NCBI GenBank assembly: GCA_018266875.1
Contig: JAFDZR010000044.1
Location: forward strand, 1 to 49,418
From: Bacteroidota bacterium
GTDB taxonomy: Bacteria; Bacteroidota; Ignavibacteria; Tepidaquicellales; Tepidaquicellaceae
DNA length: 49,418 nt
Reading direction: 5' to 3'
The position numbers and the translations under genes were made by a program. Of this stretch, positions 18,061 through 26,349 are shown one piece after another (the first letter of the stretch is position 1; every line of letters begins with the position of its first letter). The notes under the pieces are model-generated. The model searched no databases. It was given only the letters and a program-made list of their open reading frames with translations, and had not been told where the DNA came from.

Positions 18061-19059
18061 ATGAAAATATTTTTCAGAACAGCGGCGGTAATAATTTTAA
18101 CTGTATCAGTTTACGGCTGCGGAATATTCATGATCGGACTTGAGAATGCCGGAAAGACAATATTCACAAATCCTGAGAAGCCTGGGAAGGTCGAAAAAAA
18201 TCCGGTCAGAGATAATGTAAAACTGTCTGTTATGTGGGCGGGACATTCCTCAGCGCTGATTCAGATGTATGATAAGGTGATTCTGATCGATCCCGTTTTC
18301 AATAATGTGATAAGCGGAGTGATGACAAGAAAACAGGAGGCTGCAATTGATCTTACTAATGTGAAAAAAATTGACATGATACTTGTCTCGCACGCTCACA
18401 TGGATCATCTGAGCATATCAACTCTCGCAGATCTTGAGGACAAATATTCATCCGCAAAACTTATATTTCCCGAAGGCACAGAGGAATTCCTTCCGGGATA
18501 TAAATTTGATATGATTCGTCTGAAGACAGGTAATTCAAGGAAAAAAAATTATACGGGCGGATCGTATACTCTTGACGGAATAAAAGTCACTGCTGTTTAT
18601 GCGCTTCATTACGGAGGAAGATTCGGGTTTGACAGCTATCTATGGCAAATGCCCGGTTGCACCGGTTATATTGTTCAGTATAAAGACCTGACTGTGTTCT
18701 ATGCAGGCGATACTGCATACGACGATAAAGCCTTTAAGGAACTTGGAAAGAAATTTGACATCGATCTTGCATTGATACCAGTCGGACCATGCAGGGAATG
18801 CGATAAGGAAGATAATTTCAGACACATAGCCGCTCTCGGAGCTCTGAATGTTTTCGATGATCTGAAAGCCCATTACATGATGCCCGTTCACTACGGAGCT
18901 CTGACATACCGCAACGATCCTGATTATCCGGTTACTGTACTTAAAGAACTGATATCTGAAAGAGATGTAGATAATTCAGGTCAGTCAGGTGAGCCTTACA
19001 GCGAAAGGATCAGGATAATTGATGAAGGTGAGCTGTATATTTTTGAGTATGTCAAATAG
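18061..19059 (+). CDS. Metallo-beta-lactamase-fold hydrolase, lipoprotein (UlaG-like)
   Basis: This 332-aa protein starts with a lipoprotein signal (lipobox VYGC, Cys20). The metal-binding HxHxDH motif is VSHAHMDH (His111, His113, Asp115, His116). It is followed by FYAGDTAYDD and a late MPVHYGALTYRNDP segment, as in UlaG/RomA-like MBL-fold hydrolases. The lipid anchor suggests a periplasmic or outer-leaflet location, unlike cytosolic UlaG. The substrate is unknown; N-acylphosphatidylethanolamine-phospholipase-like members of this group act on lipids, so a lipid substrate is possible (inference). Confidence 0.9.
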   Translation: MKIFFRTAAVIILTVSVYGCGIFMIGLENAGKTIFTNPEKPGKVEKNPVRDNVKLSVMWAGHSSALIQMYDKVILIDPVFNNVISGVMTRKQEAAIDLTNVKKIDMILVSHAHMDHLSISTLADLEDKYSSAKLIFPEGTEEFLPGYKFDMIRLKTGNSRKKNYTGGSYTLDGIKVTAVYALHYGGRFGFDSYLWQMPGCTGYIVQYKDLTVFYAGDTAYDDKAFKELGKKFDIDLALIPVGPCRECDKEDNFRHIAALGALNVFDDLKAHYMMPVHYGALTYRNDPDYPVTVLKELISERDVDNSGQSGEPYSERIRIIDEGELYIFEYVK

Positions 19060-19118
19060 TTCCTTTCCTCCAGCATTATTCCGTACATACCACAAGGACA
19101 CTAAGGCACAAAGAAATC

Positions 19119-19146
19119 AATTATAAATTATAAATTATAAATTATA
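19119..19146. repeat. Heptamer array, four AATTATA units
   Basis: There are four exact tandem copies of AATTATA. The same heptamer occurs at 48747-48767 and, on the other strand, at 33740-33757. Confidence 0.95.
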
Positions 19147-19231
19147 AACATATCCATATTAAAGTCTCGTTCCAGTCTTCTATGCTGTCCTGATACGGAA
19201 CGAACAAATATCCAAATTCAGTAATAATTGA

Positions 19232-19252
19232 AATTCGTAATTCGTAATTATT
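19232..19252. repeat. Heptamer array, AATTCGT type
   Basis: Two exact AATTCGT units are followed by AATTATT, all on a 7-nt period. AATTCGT is the same word as the AATTACG-type units of 42026-42058 read on the opposite strand and shifted in phase. Confidence 0.85.
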
Positions 19253-19313
19253 TTCGGATTATTGAGGCAGAAACTATAGATTTACCTATGTGTCTTAGTG
19301 TCTTTGTGTTTAG

Positions 19314-20360
19314 TCAGGATTTCTCAAGATCTATCAGCCACTTCTTCCTCCAAAGTCCGCCGCCGTAACCTGTCAGCTTTCCGTCCTCACCAATCACTCT
19401 GTGACATGGTATCATGATTGCAATACCATTTTTTCCGTTTGCATTTGCGACTGCTCTGACGGCTTTGGGATTTCCCAGAAGTTCAGCCTGCTTTTTATAT
19501 GAACGCGTCTGTCCGTAAGGAATAGTCTGTAAAATTTTCCATACGCTTTTCTGAAAATCCGATCCTGTCATAACAAGCGGTACATCAAAATCTTTTCTCT
19601 TTCCGGCAAAATATTCATTCATCTGCTTTTCTGTTTCCGGAAAAAATTTACTCTTCCCGGGAAAGATCTTTGAACGGTAATGTTTCTCGAGATTCTTAAG
19701 CTGCGTCTCAAGCATCCGTCTGTCTGTAAATTCCAGCAGACATAATCCTTTTTCAGTTGCAACTGCCATCATAGGTCCGAGCGGCGTAGTAAATCTTGTA
19801 AATGTAAGCGCGGGTTTTGCGCCGCTTTGATTCGGGTTGAAATCTGCGTTCTTTTTGAATGAATAATTAAAACCGCTCAGAGAACCGTATCCGTTTTCAA
19901 ATGCGGCATTTATCACCTTGTCTCCGTTCTTAATGTCGTGAAATGCGTTGTTGATCCTCATCAGTCTCTGAAATCCCTGAAATGTAACGCCGTGATTTTT
20001 CTGAAACCATCTTCTGATCCTGCTGGGTTCGAGTTCACGTTTTCTAAGATCGTAATCCGATATTTTTAATGAGGGATTGCTGTTAATCTCATTGATGAGA
20101 GATTTTATCTCTGCGGGAATTTCCCTGCTGTATGAAAGCGGCCTGCATACCTTGCACGGACGGTAACCGCTTACCATTGCCTCGCGCTGTGTCCTGAAAT
20201 ATTCCACGTTCTCACGTTTCGGTTTTCGAGCTGTGCAGGAAGGTCTGCAGAAAATTCCCGTGGTCTTTATTGCCGCGAAGAACTGACCTTCGAACTCCGT
20301 ATCTTTGCGGAGCAGAGCTTCATACATTACTTTCTCAGGTATTTTTATTCCGGTATTCAT
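19314..20360 (-). CDS. ada: Bifunctional Ada: transcriptional activator and O6-methylguanine-DNA methyltransferase
   Basis: Ada repairs methylated DNA and, once methylated, activates the adaptive response. The full three-part architecture is present in 348 aa. The N-terminal zinc domain has Cys38, Cys42, Cys69 and Cys72, the same numbering as in E. coli Ada; Cys38 accepts methyl from phosphotriesters. An AraC-type helix-turn-helix region spans about residues 85-175. A C-terminal methyltransferase domain follows with the active-site IPCHRVIG (Cys319). The ending GYGGGLWRKKWLIDLE is normal for the domain. No alkA neighbour is present. Confidence 0.96.
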   Translation of the reverse strand: MNTGIKIPEKVMYEALLRKDTEFEGQFFAAIKTTGIFCRPSCTARKPKRENVEYFRTQREAMVSGYRPCKVCRPLSYSREIPAEIKSLINEINSNPSLKISDYDLRKRELEPSRIRRWFQKNHGVTFQGFQRLMRINNAFHDIKNGDKVINAAFENGYGSLSGFNYSFKKNADFNPNQSGAKPALTFTRFTTPLGPMMAVATEKGLCLLEFTDRRMLETQLKNLEKHYRSKIFPGKSKFFPETEKQMNEYFAGKRKDFDVPLVMTGSDFQKSVWKILQTIPYGQTRSYKKQAELLGNPKAVRAVANANGKNGIAIMIPCHRVIGEDGKLTGYGGGLWRKKWLIDLEKS

Positions 20361-20426
20361 AATTTTTTTTATTACAAATATATAAACGTTTCATAAGTCA
20401 TTCCACCGAAAATTTAACAGGCAATT

Positions 20427-22187
20427 TTATTTCAGCAGTATCATGGATCTTGTATCTGAAAATTCATCAGTAATCATTCTGTAATAATAAACTCCGCTGG
20501 GAAGGTAATTATTTCCTGCTGAAGCGGAAAAATCCACCGAATAACTTCCCGGCTCTTTTATCTCATCAGTAAGGATCCTGACTTCATTTCCAAGGATATC
20601 ATATACGGAGATCTTAACTTTTCCTTTTACTGCGATATTATAATTTATTTTTGTAACCGGGTTGAAAGGATTCGGATAATTCTGATATAAACCGAATGAC
20701 TCCGGGGATTCAGTTGAATTCGGATCAACGCCTGTCGTTCCGTTGTTAAAAATAAACAGAAGATCATCGACTTCATCAATACCAGCAAGATCCATGTCGC
20801 CGTCATTGTCCCTGTCATGAACAGTAATGCACGATCCCGAACTCGAAGCGGGTAGTACGACAGGTGAATTTGAAAAAATACCTGCGCCTGTATTTTCGAA
20901 TACATTGAAAGTTCCGCCGCTGTAATTGCTTGATATAAGGTCAAGATCATTGTCGCCGTCCAAATCTCCGATATCCATTGCAAGAGGAAATGCCCCTGTA
21001 TTGTAAGTCGTAACAGTACTGAGTCCGCCGTTACCGTCACCAAAGATCACGCCGATCCTGTCATAGCTTGAAAGCGCACCAGACACATCGACATTCCCGT
21101 CACCGTTAATGTCGCCGACTGAGATCGCCCACGGAGCTCCTATCAGATCGGATCTTGAGGAGAAGTTAAAATTTCCTTCCCCGTCTCCGAGAAGCAGAAC
21201 TATCTCACGGCTTGTATAGCATCCTATGAAAGCGTCAAGAATTCCGTCGTTGTTTGCATCAGTCAGCATCACAGCTGTTTCTCCGCTGCCGACAGTGTTA
21301 ATATTTACGCCGGCTGCAAAAGTCCCGTCCCCGTTGTTTTTAAAAATAGAAATATTGCTTCCGCCGCGGTTTGCAGTCACTACATCATCATCTCCGTCTC
21401 CGTCAATGTCACCTACTGCAACTCCTCTGACATTATTCGCAGCTGTGTAAGGGACTTCCTGCTGAAATACAGCATTACCCGAACCCATAAAAACACTGAG
21501 AATATTATTGCCGGCATTGCCGATCACAATATCAATCTTTCCGTCATGATTGAAATCAGCGCCATCATTCGGACTGGGGAAATTCCCCGCCGGAAGCGGA
21601 TACACAGCAAACATTGTGTCAAAGCTTACTCCATTGTTAAGAAAAACCCTGAAATCTCTCGACACTTCGTTCACGACAGCCAGGTCGGTCTTTCTGTCAT
21701 TATTCAGATCGACGCCGAGCGCTCCGTAACACTGTATAAGACCTTCGCCCTGTCTGCGGACTGGTATAGTCGCAATGCGGGACAGATTCAAGGTTCCGGT
21801 TCCGGCTTTTGACCAGAACTGCCATACGAAACCTTTTGCCATCGGAATGTTGCCCTGACTTCTTATGCCTTTTGAAAGTGAAACTGTGATCCATCCGCCC
21901 GCAAGGTATGGATTCGAAGGAGTAAATTTTATCTGCGTATTTCCGTTCAGGAATTCAAATGTTCCGGCTGCCTCTCCTGCTAATTTTTCGAAAACCCGGA
22001 AAGTCACATCGTTAACTGATAAGGGATCGATTGCAGTATTGAAATTCACAATGACCTGTGAATTTCTGTCAGCATTTATGACCTGTCTCTGAGGTGATAC
22101 TGAAGTAACCATAGGCGCCTGAGCATTGACTATTCCAGCTATCAAAAGAATACTCAATGATACAATGCTTAATGTGAAATTTTTCAT
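20427..22187 (-). CDS. T9SS cargo protein with Big_5-like and FG-GAP/VCBS repeats
   Basis: This 586-aa exported protein has a signal peptide to about residue 22. An Ig-like domain near residues 27-125 (VNFNTAIDPLSVNDVTFRV) resembles Big_5. About seven FG-GAP/VCBS repeats follow, each with a calcium-loop-like motif (for example DLNNDRKTD, DFNHDGKID, DIDGDGDDD, DINGDGNVD, DRDNDGDMD), probably an integrin-like beta-propeller. The last ~85 residues are a T9SS type A sorting domain starting at NYPNPFNP and ending in SMILLK. It would be secreted across the outer membrane and attached to the surface. The ligand is unknown. Confidence 0.92.
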   Translation of the reverse strand: MKNFTLSIVSLSILLIAGIVNAQAPMVTSVSPQRQVINADRNSQVIVNFNTAIDPLSVNDVTFRVFEKLAGEAAGTFEFLNGNTQIKFTPSNPYLAGGWITVSLSKGIRSQGNIPMAKGFVWQFWSKAGTGTLNLSRIATIPVRRQGEGLIQCYGALGVDLNNDRKTDLAVVNEVSRDFRVFLNNGVSFDTMFAVYPLPAGNFPSPNDGADFNHDGKIDIVIGNAGNNILSVFMGSGNAVFQQEVPYTAANNVRGVAVGDIDGDGDDDVVTANRGGSNISIFKNNGDGTFAAGVNINTVGSGETAVMLTDANNDGILDAFIGCYTSREIVLLLGDGEGNFNFSSRSDLIGAPWAISVGDINGDGNVDVSGALSSYDRIGVIFGDGNGGLSTVTTYNTGAFPLAMDIGDLDGDNDLDLISSNYSGGTFNVFENTGAGIFSNSPVVLPASSSGSCITVHDRDNDGDMDLAGIDEVDDLLFIFNNGTTGVDPNSTESPESFGLYQNYPNPFNPVTKINYNIAVKGKVKISVYDILGNEVRILTDEIKEPGSYSVDFSASAGNNYLPSGVYYYRMITDEFSDTRSMILLK

Positions 22188-22402
22188 GAGTTAAAATTTT
22201 TCGAAAAATATGTTTATAATATAATGAAATTTCAATCTATTAAACGGAATGAAATAAAATATAAATAATTCGCAGTTGTCTGTGTTCTAAAAAATTTGCT
22301 TTTCTTTTCCGCAGTCCTTGGTGATCAAAAATTTTGCGCAATTTTTTTAGTAAGAGTCAAATAATCTTCAGGCAAAATTTTTGTAATTGCCAGCAACGGT
22401 GG

Positions 22403-22537
22403 GATGAATATAAAACAGCCGGCAGATATATTGTATCTTTCAACGGAGCAGATCTATCAAGCGGAGTATATTATTACAGGATAAAGGCAGGCAGCTTTGA
22501 ACAGATACGTAAGATGGTTCTTTTGAAAAAAATTCTA
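22403..22537 (+). pseudogene. Decayed fragment of a T9SS sorting domain
   Basis: On the plus strand this stretch translates to the last ~40 residues of a T9SS type A sorting domain: TAGRYIVSFNGADLSSGVYY, then YRIKAGSFEQIRKMVLLK. The C-terminus matches the ends of the intact cargo proteins nearby, but no NPFNP segment or upstream domain precedes it. The usual stop after LLK is replaced by a lysine codon, and the frame runs on for about 15 unrelated residues to 22576. I read it as the relic of a deleted cargo gene rather than a functional 80-aa gene. Confidence 0.75.
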
Positions 22538-22581
22538 ATACTTTCAATAATAAGTTTCAATTTTTATCTTATATAAAAAAA

Positions 22582-22619
22582 TAAAAAAACTTCCGAAATC
22601 TGAAAGACTCCGGAAGTTT
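22582..22619 (-). terminator. Terminator hairpin, conserved 33-bp type (copy 1)
   Basis: The arms AAACTTCCG (22587-22595) and CGGAAGTTT (22611-22619) pair perfectly over 9 bp. On the minus strand a T-rich run follows, so it should end the cargo gene that stops at 22659. The 33-bp hairpin matches the one at 48877-48909 at about 27 positions, with the same length. Confidence 0.85.
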
Positions 22620-22658
22620 AAAAATTGATCAATAACTATTGAACTTAATAATTGAAGC

Positions 22659-24665
22659 TTATTTTATCAGCATAAATTTCTTTGAATCTGTAAATCCGTT
22701 AGCTTCCAGTCTGTAGAAATATACTCCGCTGTTAAGTTCAGCTCCGTTGAATGAATAGGAATATGATCCTGCGCTCATTTCAGAATTAACAAGCTCATTC
22801 ACCAGTTTTCCGTTAATGTCAAATACGCTTAATTTTACAAAACCGTTTCTGGCTATGTTAAAATTAATTGAAGTGACAGGATTGAACGGATTCGGGAAAT
22901 TCTGCGATAATGAGAATTTCTCAGGAATTCCGGTTTCATTGGTCGTAAGTCCGACAAGTCCGACATTAAGAGAAACTGTTCTCTTGTGAACCGGTGTGCC
23001 GTTTGAACCGGCAGCTGTAAGTGTTACAGTATATGCTCCGGAAGTTGTACCCGGTGCGGCGTTTATCCTTACGTCAAGCGAATCAGGATAGCTGCTCAGT
23101 GTATTTCCGTTGGGGAATGATACCGTAAGCGCTCCGTTTGCAGGGGTAGGCGTTACCACTGCGCTGAATGTAGTTACATCAGTATAAAGTTTTACAGCCG
23201 GAACTACAGCTTTGAAAGTTGTAAAGTTTGAACTGTTTATATTGACGGATGCGGGATTTACTTTTAATGCATAATCCGGGAAATAGGAACCTATGTTCTT
23301 GTAATTTCCCGATCTGCCGTCATACCAGACTGAGTAAGAAGTCTTTGGATTTGCAGTCATACCGTCATAATCACCTCTGTAGCAGTTTGTATTCGGTGAA
23401 CATGCCGGAGTGGGATACACCCAGGACTGATTGGTCAGTTTCTGATTCGGAGCGAATGTGGCTCCTCCGTCATCGGTATAAGTAGCATAAACATTAACTC
23501 CGTATGTTGCCGGATTGTCTCTTGTATCATACCATTTTATATAAAGTCTGCCTGTTTCCTTTTCGCACCATGTAGCCGGGAACCACTGATCGCTGAGCTC
23601 GGGATTCGGATTGTCATTTACAGTGATCCTGTTTGACCATGTAGCGCCCTGATCATCTGAATACTGAAGTATTATGTCAGGTTTGTTTCCGTTTCCCGGA
23701 GGTTCATTCGAAGCATATACGAGATAGAATCTTCCTCTGTGAGGTCCGTAACTGTTGTCCATTGAGATCATCGGATAAGGTCTTGTCCTGCCGTTATTTA
23801 TAACAAGTCTTCCAGCTGTATTAAGTGTTCCTACATATCCGGCTACCGTTAAGCTCGACATTACCGTAAAAGTAGCTCCGCCGTCATTGGATTTATGAAA
23901 TACATAGGTCACATTTGATGATGTACCTGTGTTTGTAACAAACATTACTGTTCCGCCCTGGATCGGACCGTTAGGACCGACTGCTATCATAACTCCGGGG
24001 ATCTGATTCGTTGAAGTATAGGTTGTTGCCCATGTAAGACCTCCGTCTGTGCTTCTTGAGAAATTACCGGGAGTAATTGCTGCATAAAGATAATTTGAGT
24101 AAGGTCCTGCAGTCTGATCGGCTGCCATTGTGTTTCTGTCATTTCCGGAAACGGTTAGAATTGCAGGTCCGTAAGACTGACCGCCGTTTGTTGAATTGTA
24201 AACATACTGTCCGTTGACACCTGATCCGTAATGAAGTATTCCGAGACTGTCCCAGGCTGACCACGGATCGCAGCAGATGGAGGGATGATAACTCGGATTG
24301 CTTAAGGTCCAGTCATGTCCGTTACTTGTATAATATGCATTCTGTCCGCTTCCGCCGTTCACTCCGAACTGCATCTGGAGCGGATTTCTCGGATTTGATA
24401 CCAGCATCTGCTCTGCATTGTCAGCGCCCATTTCGAAATTATCAAAACCCTGGGCATCTGTAATAACATCCGATGTCCCGTCACCCTGAACTACATGTGT
24501 AAGTGATTCTCTGGTTGGTCTGTCAATTAATGGATTACTTTCGTCATAATTAAGAAAGTAATTCATTCCTGTGCCCTGAAAGATCTCAGTACCCAGCAAA
24601 GCGAAAACTGCAAGCAATACAAAACCCGTTATCCCGCTTTTTAAAAATTTGGAAAGGTTTTTCAT
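22659..24665 (-). CDS. T9SS cargo protein with BNR/Asp-box (sialidase-like) propeller
   Basis: This 668-aa exported protein has an N-terminal signal region (about residues 1-30). Asp-box/BNR motifs of the S/T-x-D-G/Q-G-x-T-W/F form recur: STDGGLTWA, SNDGGATFT, SDDQGATWS and TDDGGATFA. This indicates a six-bladed sialidase-type propeller. An Ig-like domain (about residues 475-570) follows, then a T9SS type A sorting domain from NFPNPFNP to FMLIK. Asp-boxes are structural, and I cannot confirm the Arg triad of a true sialidase, so enzymatic activity is uncertain. Confidence 0.9.
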   Translation of the reverse strand: MKNLSKFLKSGITGFVLLAVFALLGTEIFQGTGMNYFLNYDESNPLIDRPTRESLTHVVQGDGTSDVITDAQGFDNFEMGADNAEQMLVSNPRNPLQMQFGVNGGSGQNAYYTSNGHDWTLSNPSYHPSICCDPWSAWDSLGILHYGSGVNGQYVYNSTNGGQSYGPAILTVSGNDRNTMAADQTAGPYSNYLYAAITPGNFSRSTDGGLTWATTYTSTNQIPGVMIAVGPNGPIQGGTVMFVTNTGTSSNVTYVFHKSNDGGATFTVMSSLTVAGYVGTLNTAGRLVINNGRTRPYPMISMDNSYGPHRGRFYLVYASNEPPGNGNKPDIILQYSDDQGATWSNRITVNDNPNPELSDQWFPATWCEKETGRLYIKWYDTRDNPATYGVNVYATYTDDGGATFAPNQKLTNQSWVYPTPACSPNTNCYRGDYDGMTANPKTSYSVWYDGRSGNYKNIGSYFPDYALKVNPASVNINSSNFTTFKAVVPAVKLYTDVTTFSAVVTPTPANGALTVSFPNGNTLSSYPDSLDVRINAAPGTTSGAYTVTLTAAGSNGTPVHKRTVSLNVGLVGLTTNETGIPEKFSLSQNFPNPFNPVTSINFNIARNGFVKLSVFDINGKLVNELVNSEMSAGSYSYSFNGAELNSGVYFYRLEANGFTDSKKFMLIK

Positions 24666-24872
24666 TTTATGTTTTTAATTAATTAAATTGTCTTGTGATT
24701 ACAAAATAAAGTTATGACTTTTATTAATCAACTTAAAAAGTTGTTAAAATGCCATATCCGGTGTTTCTGTATCTGATCCCGTAGTTTTAAAGAAAATTGA
24801 ATTTTAAGTAGCAAATATAAATTTTAAATTTAATTTCTAACTTATCCTGGCATTATTAAAATTTATTCTTAA

Positions 24873-26153
24873 ATGATCTTCAGACCGAAAATTATTTTTC
24901 TGATATTCATGATCGCTTTGTCCGGAAAGTGTCTTCCGCAGGATAACTGGGTCAGGCAGAACAGTCCCGTCTCCTCGGCTTTGTTCAACTGCTTTTTTAC
25001 GGACAGTCTGAACGGCTGGGCAGCAGGCGAGGAAGGGGTCATTATTCATACTTCGGACGGCGGCGTGAACTGGGTCATTCAGAATAATCCCGTGAATTAT
25101 TACATCAATGACATTTTCTTCTTAAATAAGAACACAGGCTGGTGTGTCTCAAATGAATTCCTTCTCGACGGCACTACTATTTTAAAGACCACTAACGGCG
25201 GGAATGTATGGAATGCTGAACCGTTTCCGGATTCAACGGTTTTTTTCAGAACTATTTATTTTCTGGATTCGCTGAAAGGATATCTCGCCGGATTCTTCGG
25301 AGCAATATCAAAAACAACTGATGGCGGAAACAGCTGGTTCTCTGCATTTGTTGATACTTCTGTCTATTCGGATTATCCGATCAACAGAATAAAATTCCTG
25401 AATGCGCAGACAGGTTTTGCCTGTGGCGGAATTATAGATATAGCGGGAGTCATCTGGAAAAGCACTGATTCGGGGAATAACTGGACGGCAGCAGATTATG
25501 CAGCCGAGCCGTTCTATGACATTTCCCTGAAAAATCAAAACAGATTGTTCATAATAGGAGGAGATTTTGAATACGGAGCGCAGTTCGTAAGCTCTGCTGA
25601 TCAGGGATCAGTGTGGAATTACAATCAGCTGGGATTCTTCGGACAGGGACAGTCTCTTGCATACAGGACAGAAAGTGAAATGTGGATGGCTCTCGGATTT
25701 TCAGGCGCCTGGGCTTTTTCCTCTGATTCCGGAAATACTTGGATCACTATTCCGGTCACAGATAATGCAGCTGTGAATTCGGTTAAATTTACGGATTCCC
25801 TTCACGGCTGGGCAGTCGGAAATTACGGCGCAATTCTGAAGTATGTGCCAAAGCTTGTCGGGATCAGTCAGAATACCGATCACATCCCGGAAAAATTCTC
25901 GCTCTCCCAGAATTATCCGAATCCGTTCAATCCGAAAACACAGATAAGTTTTACAATAAAGGATTCAGGACCTGCAAAGCTGATCGTTTATGATATTCTC
26001 GGAAATGAAGCCTCTTCACTTGTAAACGAATTTCTTACAGCAGGCAGCTATACTGTTAGCTTTGACGGAAACAATTTTCCCAGCGGTGTTTATTTTTATA
26101 AACTTACTTCGGGAGAATTTTCTGAAACAAAGAGAATGGTAATTCTTAAATGA
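24873..26153 (+). CDS. T9SS cargo protein with Ycf48/BNR-like propeller
   Basis: This 426-aa protein has a signal peptide of about 23 residues. Repeated blades carry the pattern L-x-G-W-A-x-G and T-x-D-G-G-x-x-W (HTSDGGVNW, TTNGGNVW, TTDGGNSW, STDSGNNW, SSDSGNTW), like the Ycf48/photosystem II assembly-factor propeller family. The C-terminus is a T9SS type A sorting domain (NYPNPFNP to MVILK). In this lineage such proteins are surface or secreted propellers and are unlikely to have a photosystem role. Confidence 0.9.
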   Translation: MIFRPKIIFLIFMIALSGKCLPQDNWVRQNSPVSSALFNCFFTDSLNGWAAGEEGVIIHTSDGGVNWVIQNNPVNYYINDIFFLNKNTGWCVSNEFLLDGTTILKTTNGGNVWNAEPFPDSTVFFRTIYFLDSLKGYLAGFFGAISKTTDGGNSWFSAFVDTSVYSDYPINRIKFLNAQTGFACGGIIDIAGVIWKSTDSGNNWTAADYAAEPFYDISLKNQNRLFIIGGDFEYGAQFVSSADQGSVWNYNQLGFFGQGQSLAYRTESEMWMALGFSGAWAFSSDSGNTWITIPVTDNAAVNSVKFTDSLHGWAVGNYGAILKYVPKLVGISQNTDHIPEKFSLSQNYPNPFNPKTQISFTIKDSGPAKLIVYDILGNEASSLVNEFLTAGSYTVSFDGNNFPSGVYFYKLTSGEFSETKRMVILK

Positions 26154-26308
26154 TTTCAGTTTTTTATACCGGCTTTAATCTTTCGGATTTTTCGATAAAA
26201 ATGAATGTTCAGAGCGAAATTGAATTTCACACCAGGTCAATGAAACTGGACGGTGAGAAAATTCCTGTCCCGGCATCTAGAAATGATTTTGCTGAAGTGG
26301 CGGCCTGA
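26150..26308 (+). CDS. Candidate small protein, 52 aa, translationally coupled
   Basis: This short frame begins at an ATG overlapping the TGA of the preceding T9SS cargo gene (ATGA), a common coupling arrangement. It encodes about 52 aa including VQSEIEFHTRSMKLDGEKIP. I recognise no family. It could be a real small gene, the remnant of a longer one, or chance. The convergent glycosyltransferase gene ends 42 bp further on, and a 7-bp hairpin without T-run (26311-26329) lies between them. Confidence 0.25.
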   Translation: MISVFYTGFNLSDFSIKMNVQSEIEFHTRSMKLDGEKIPVPASRNDFAEVAA

Positions 26309-26349
26309 TATAATTTCTTAAGGAAATTAATTACCCGTCTTATTGAATT

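Larger units (their letters stand above)
19090..19310. repeat. Inverted-repeat-bounded intergenic element
   Basis: The left arm (19090-19113) carries GACACTAAGGCACAAAG. The right arm (19286-19310), read on the minus strand, carries AAGACACTAAGACACATAG. The arms are about 24 bp and imperfect. Between them lie two heptamer arrays (19119-19146 and 19232-19252). The unit fills almost the whole gap between the MBL lipoprotein gene and ada. No coding frame is seen. Confidence 0.75.
22188..22658. other. Intergenic region between two T9SS cargo genes
   Basis: This 471-bp gap contains the decayed sorting-domain fragment (22403-22537) and the terminator hairpin at 22587-22619. The remaining ~215 bases next to the upstream cargo stop are AT-rich without other recognisable features. 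Confidence 0.6.

Noticed and set aside
22334..22576. 80-codon open frame as an independent gene
   Set aside because: Only the sorting-domain part is recognisable; the N-terminal part has no signal peptide and the C-terminal run-on is unrelated. Treated as a pseudogene fragment.
24873..26153. Photosystem II assembly factor (Ycf48) function
   Set aside because: Only the propeller repeat type matches; the T9SS sorting domain and the absence of photosynthesis genes argue for a secreted surface protein.
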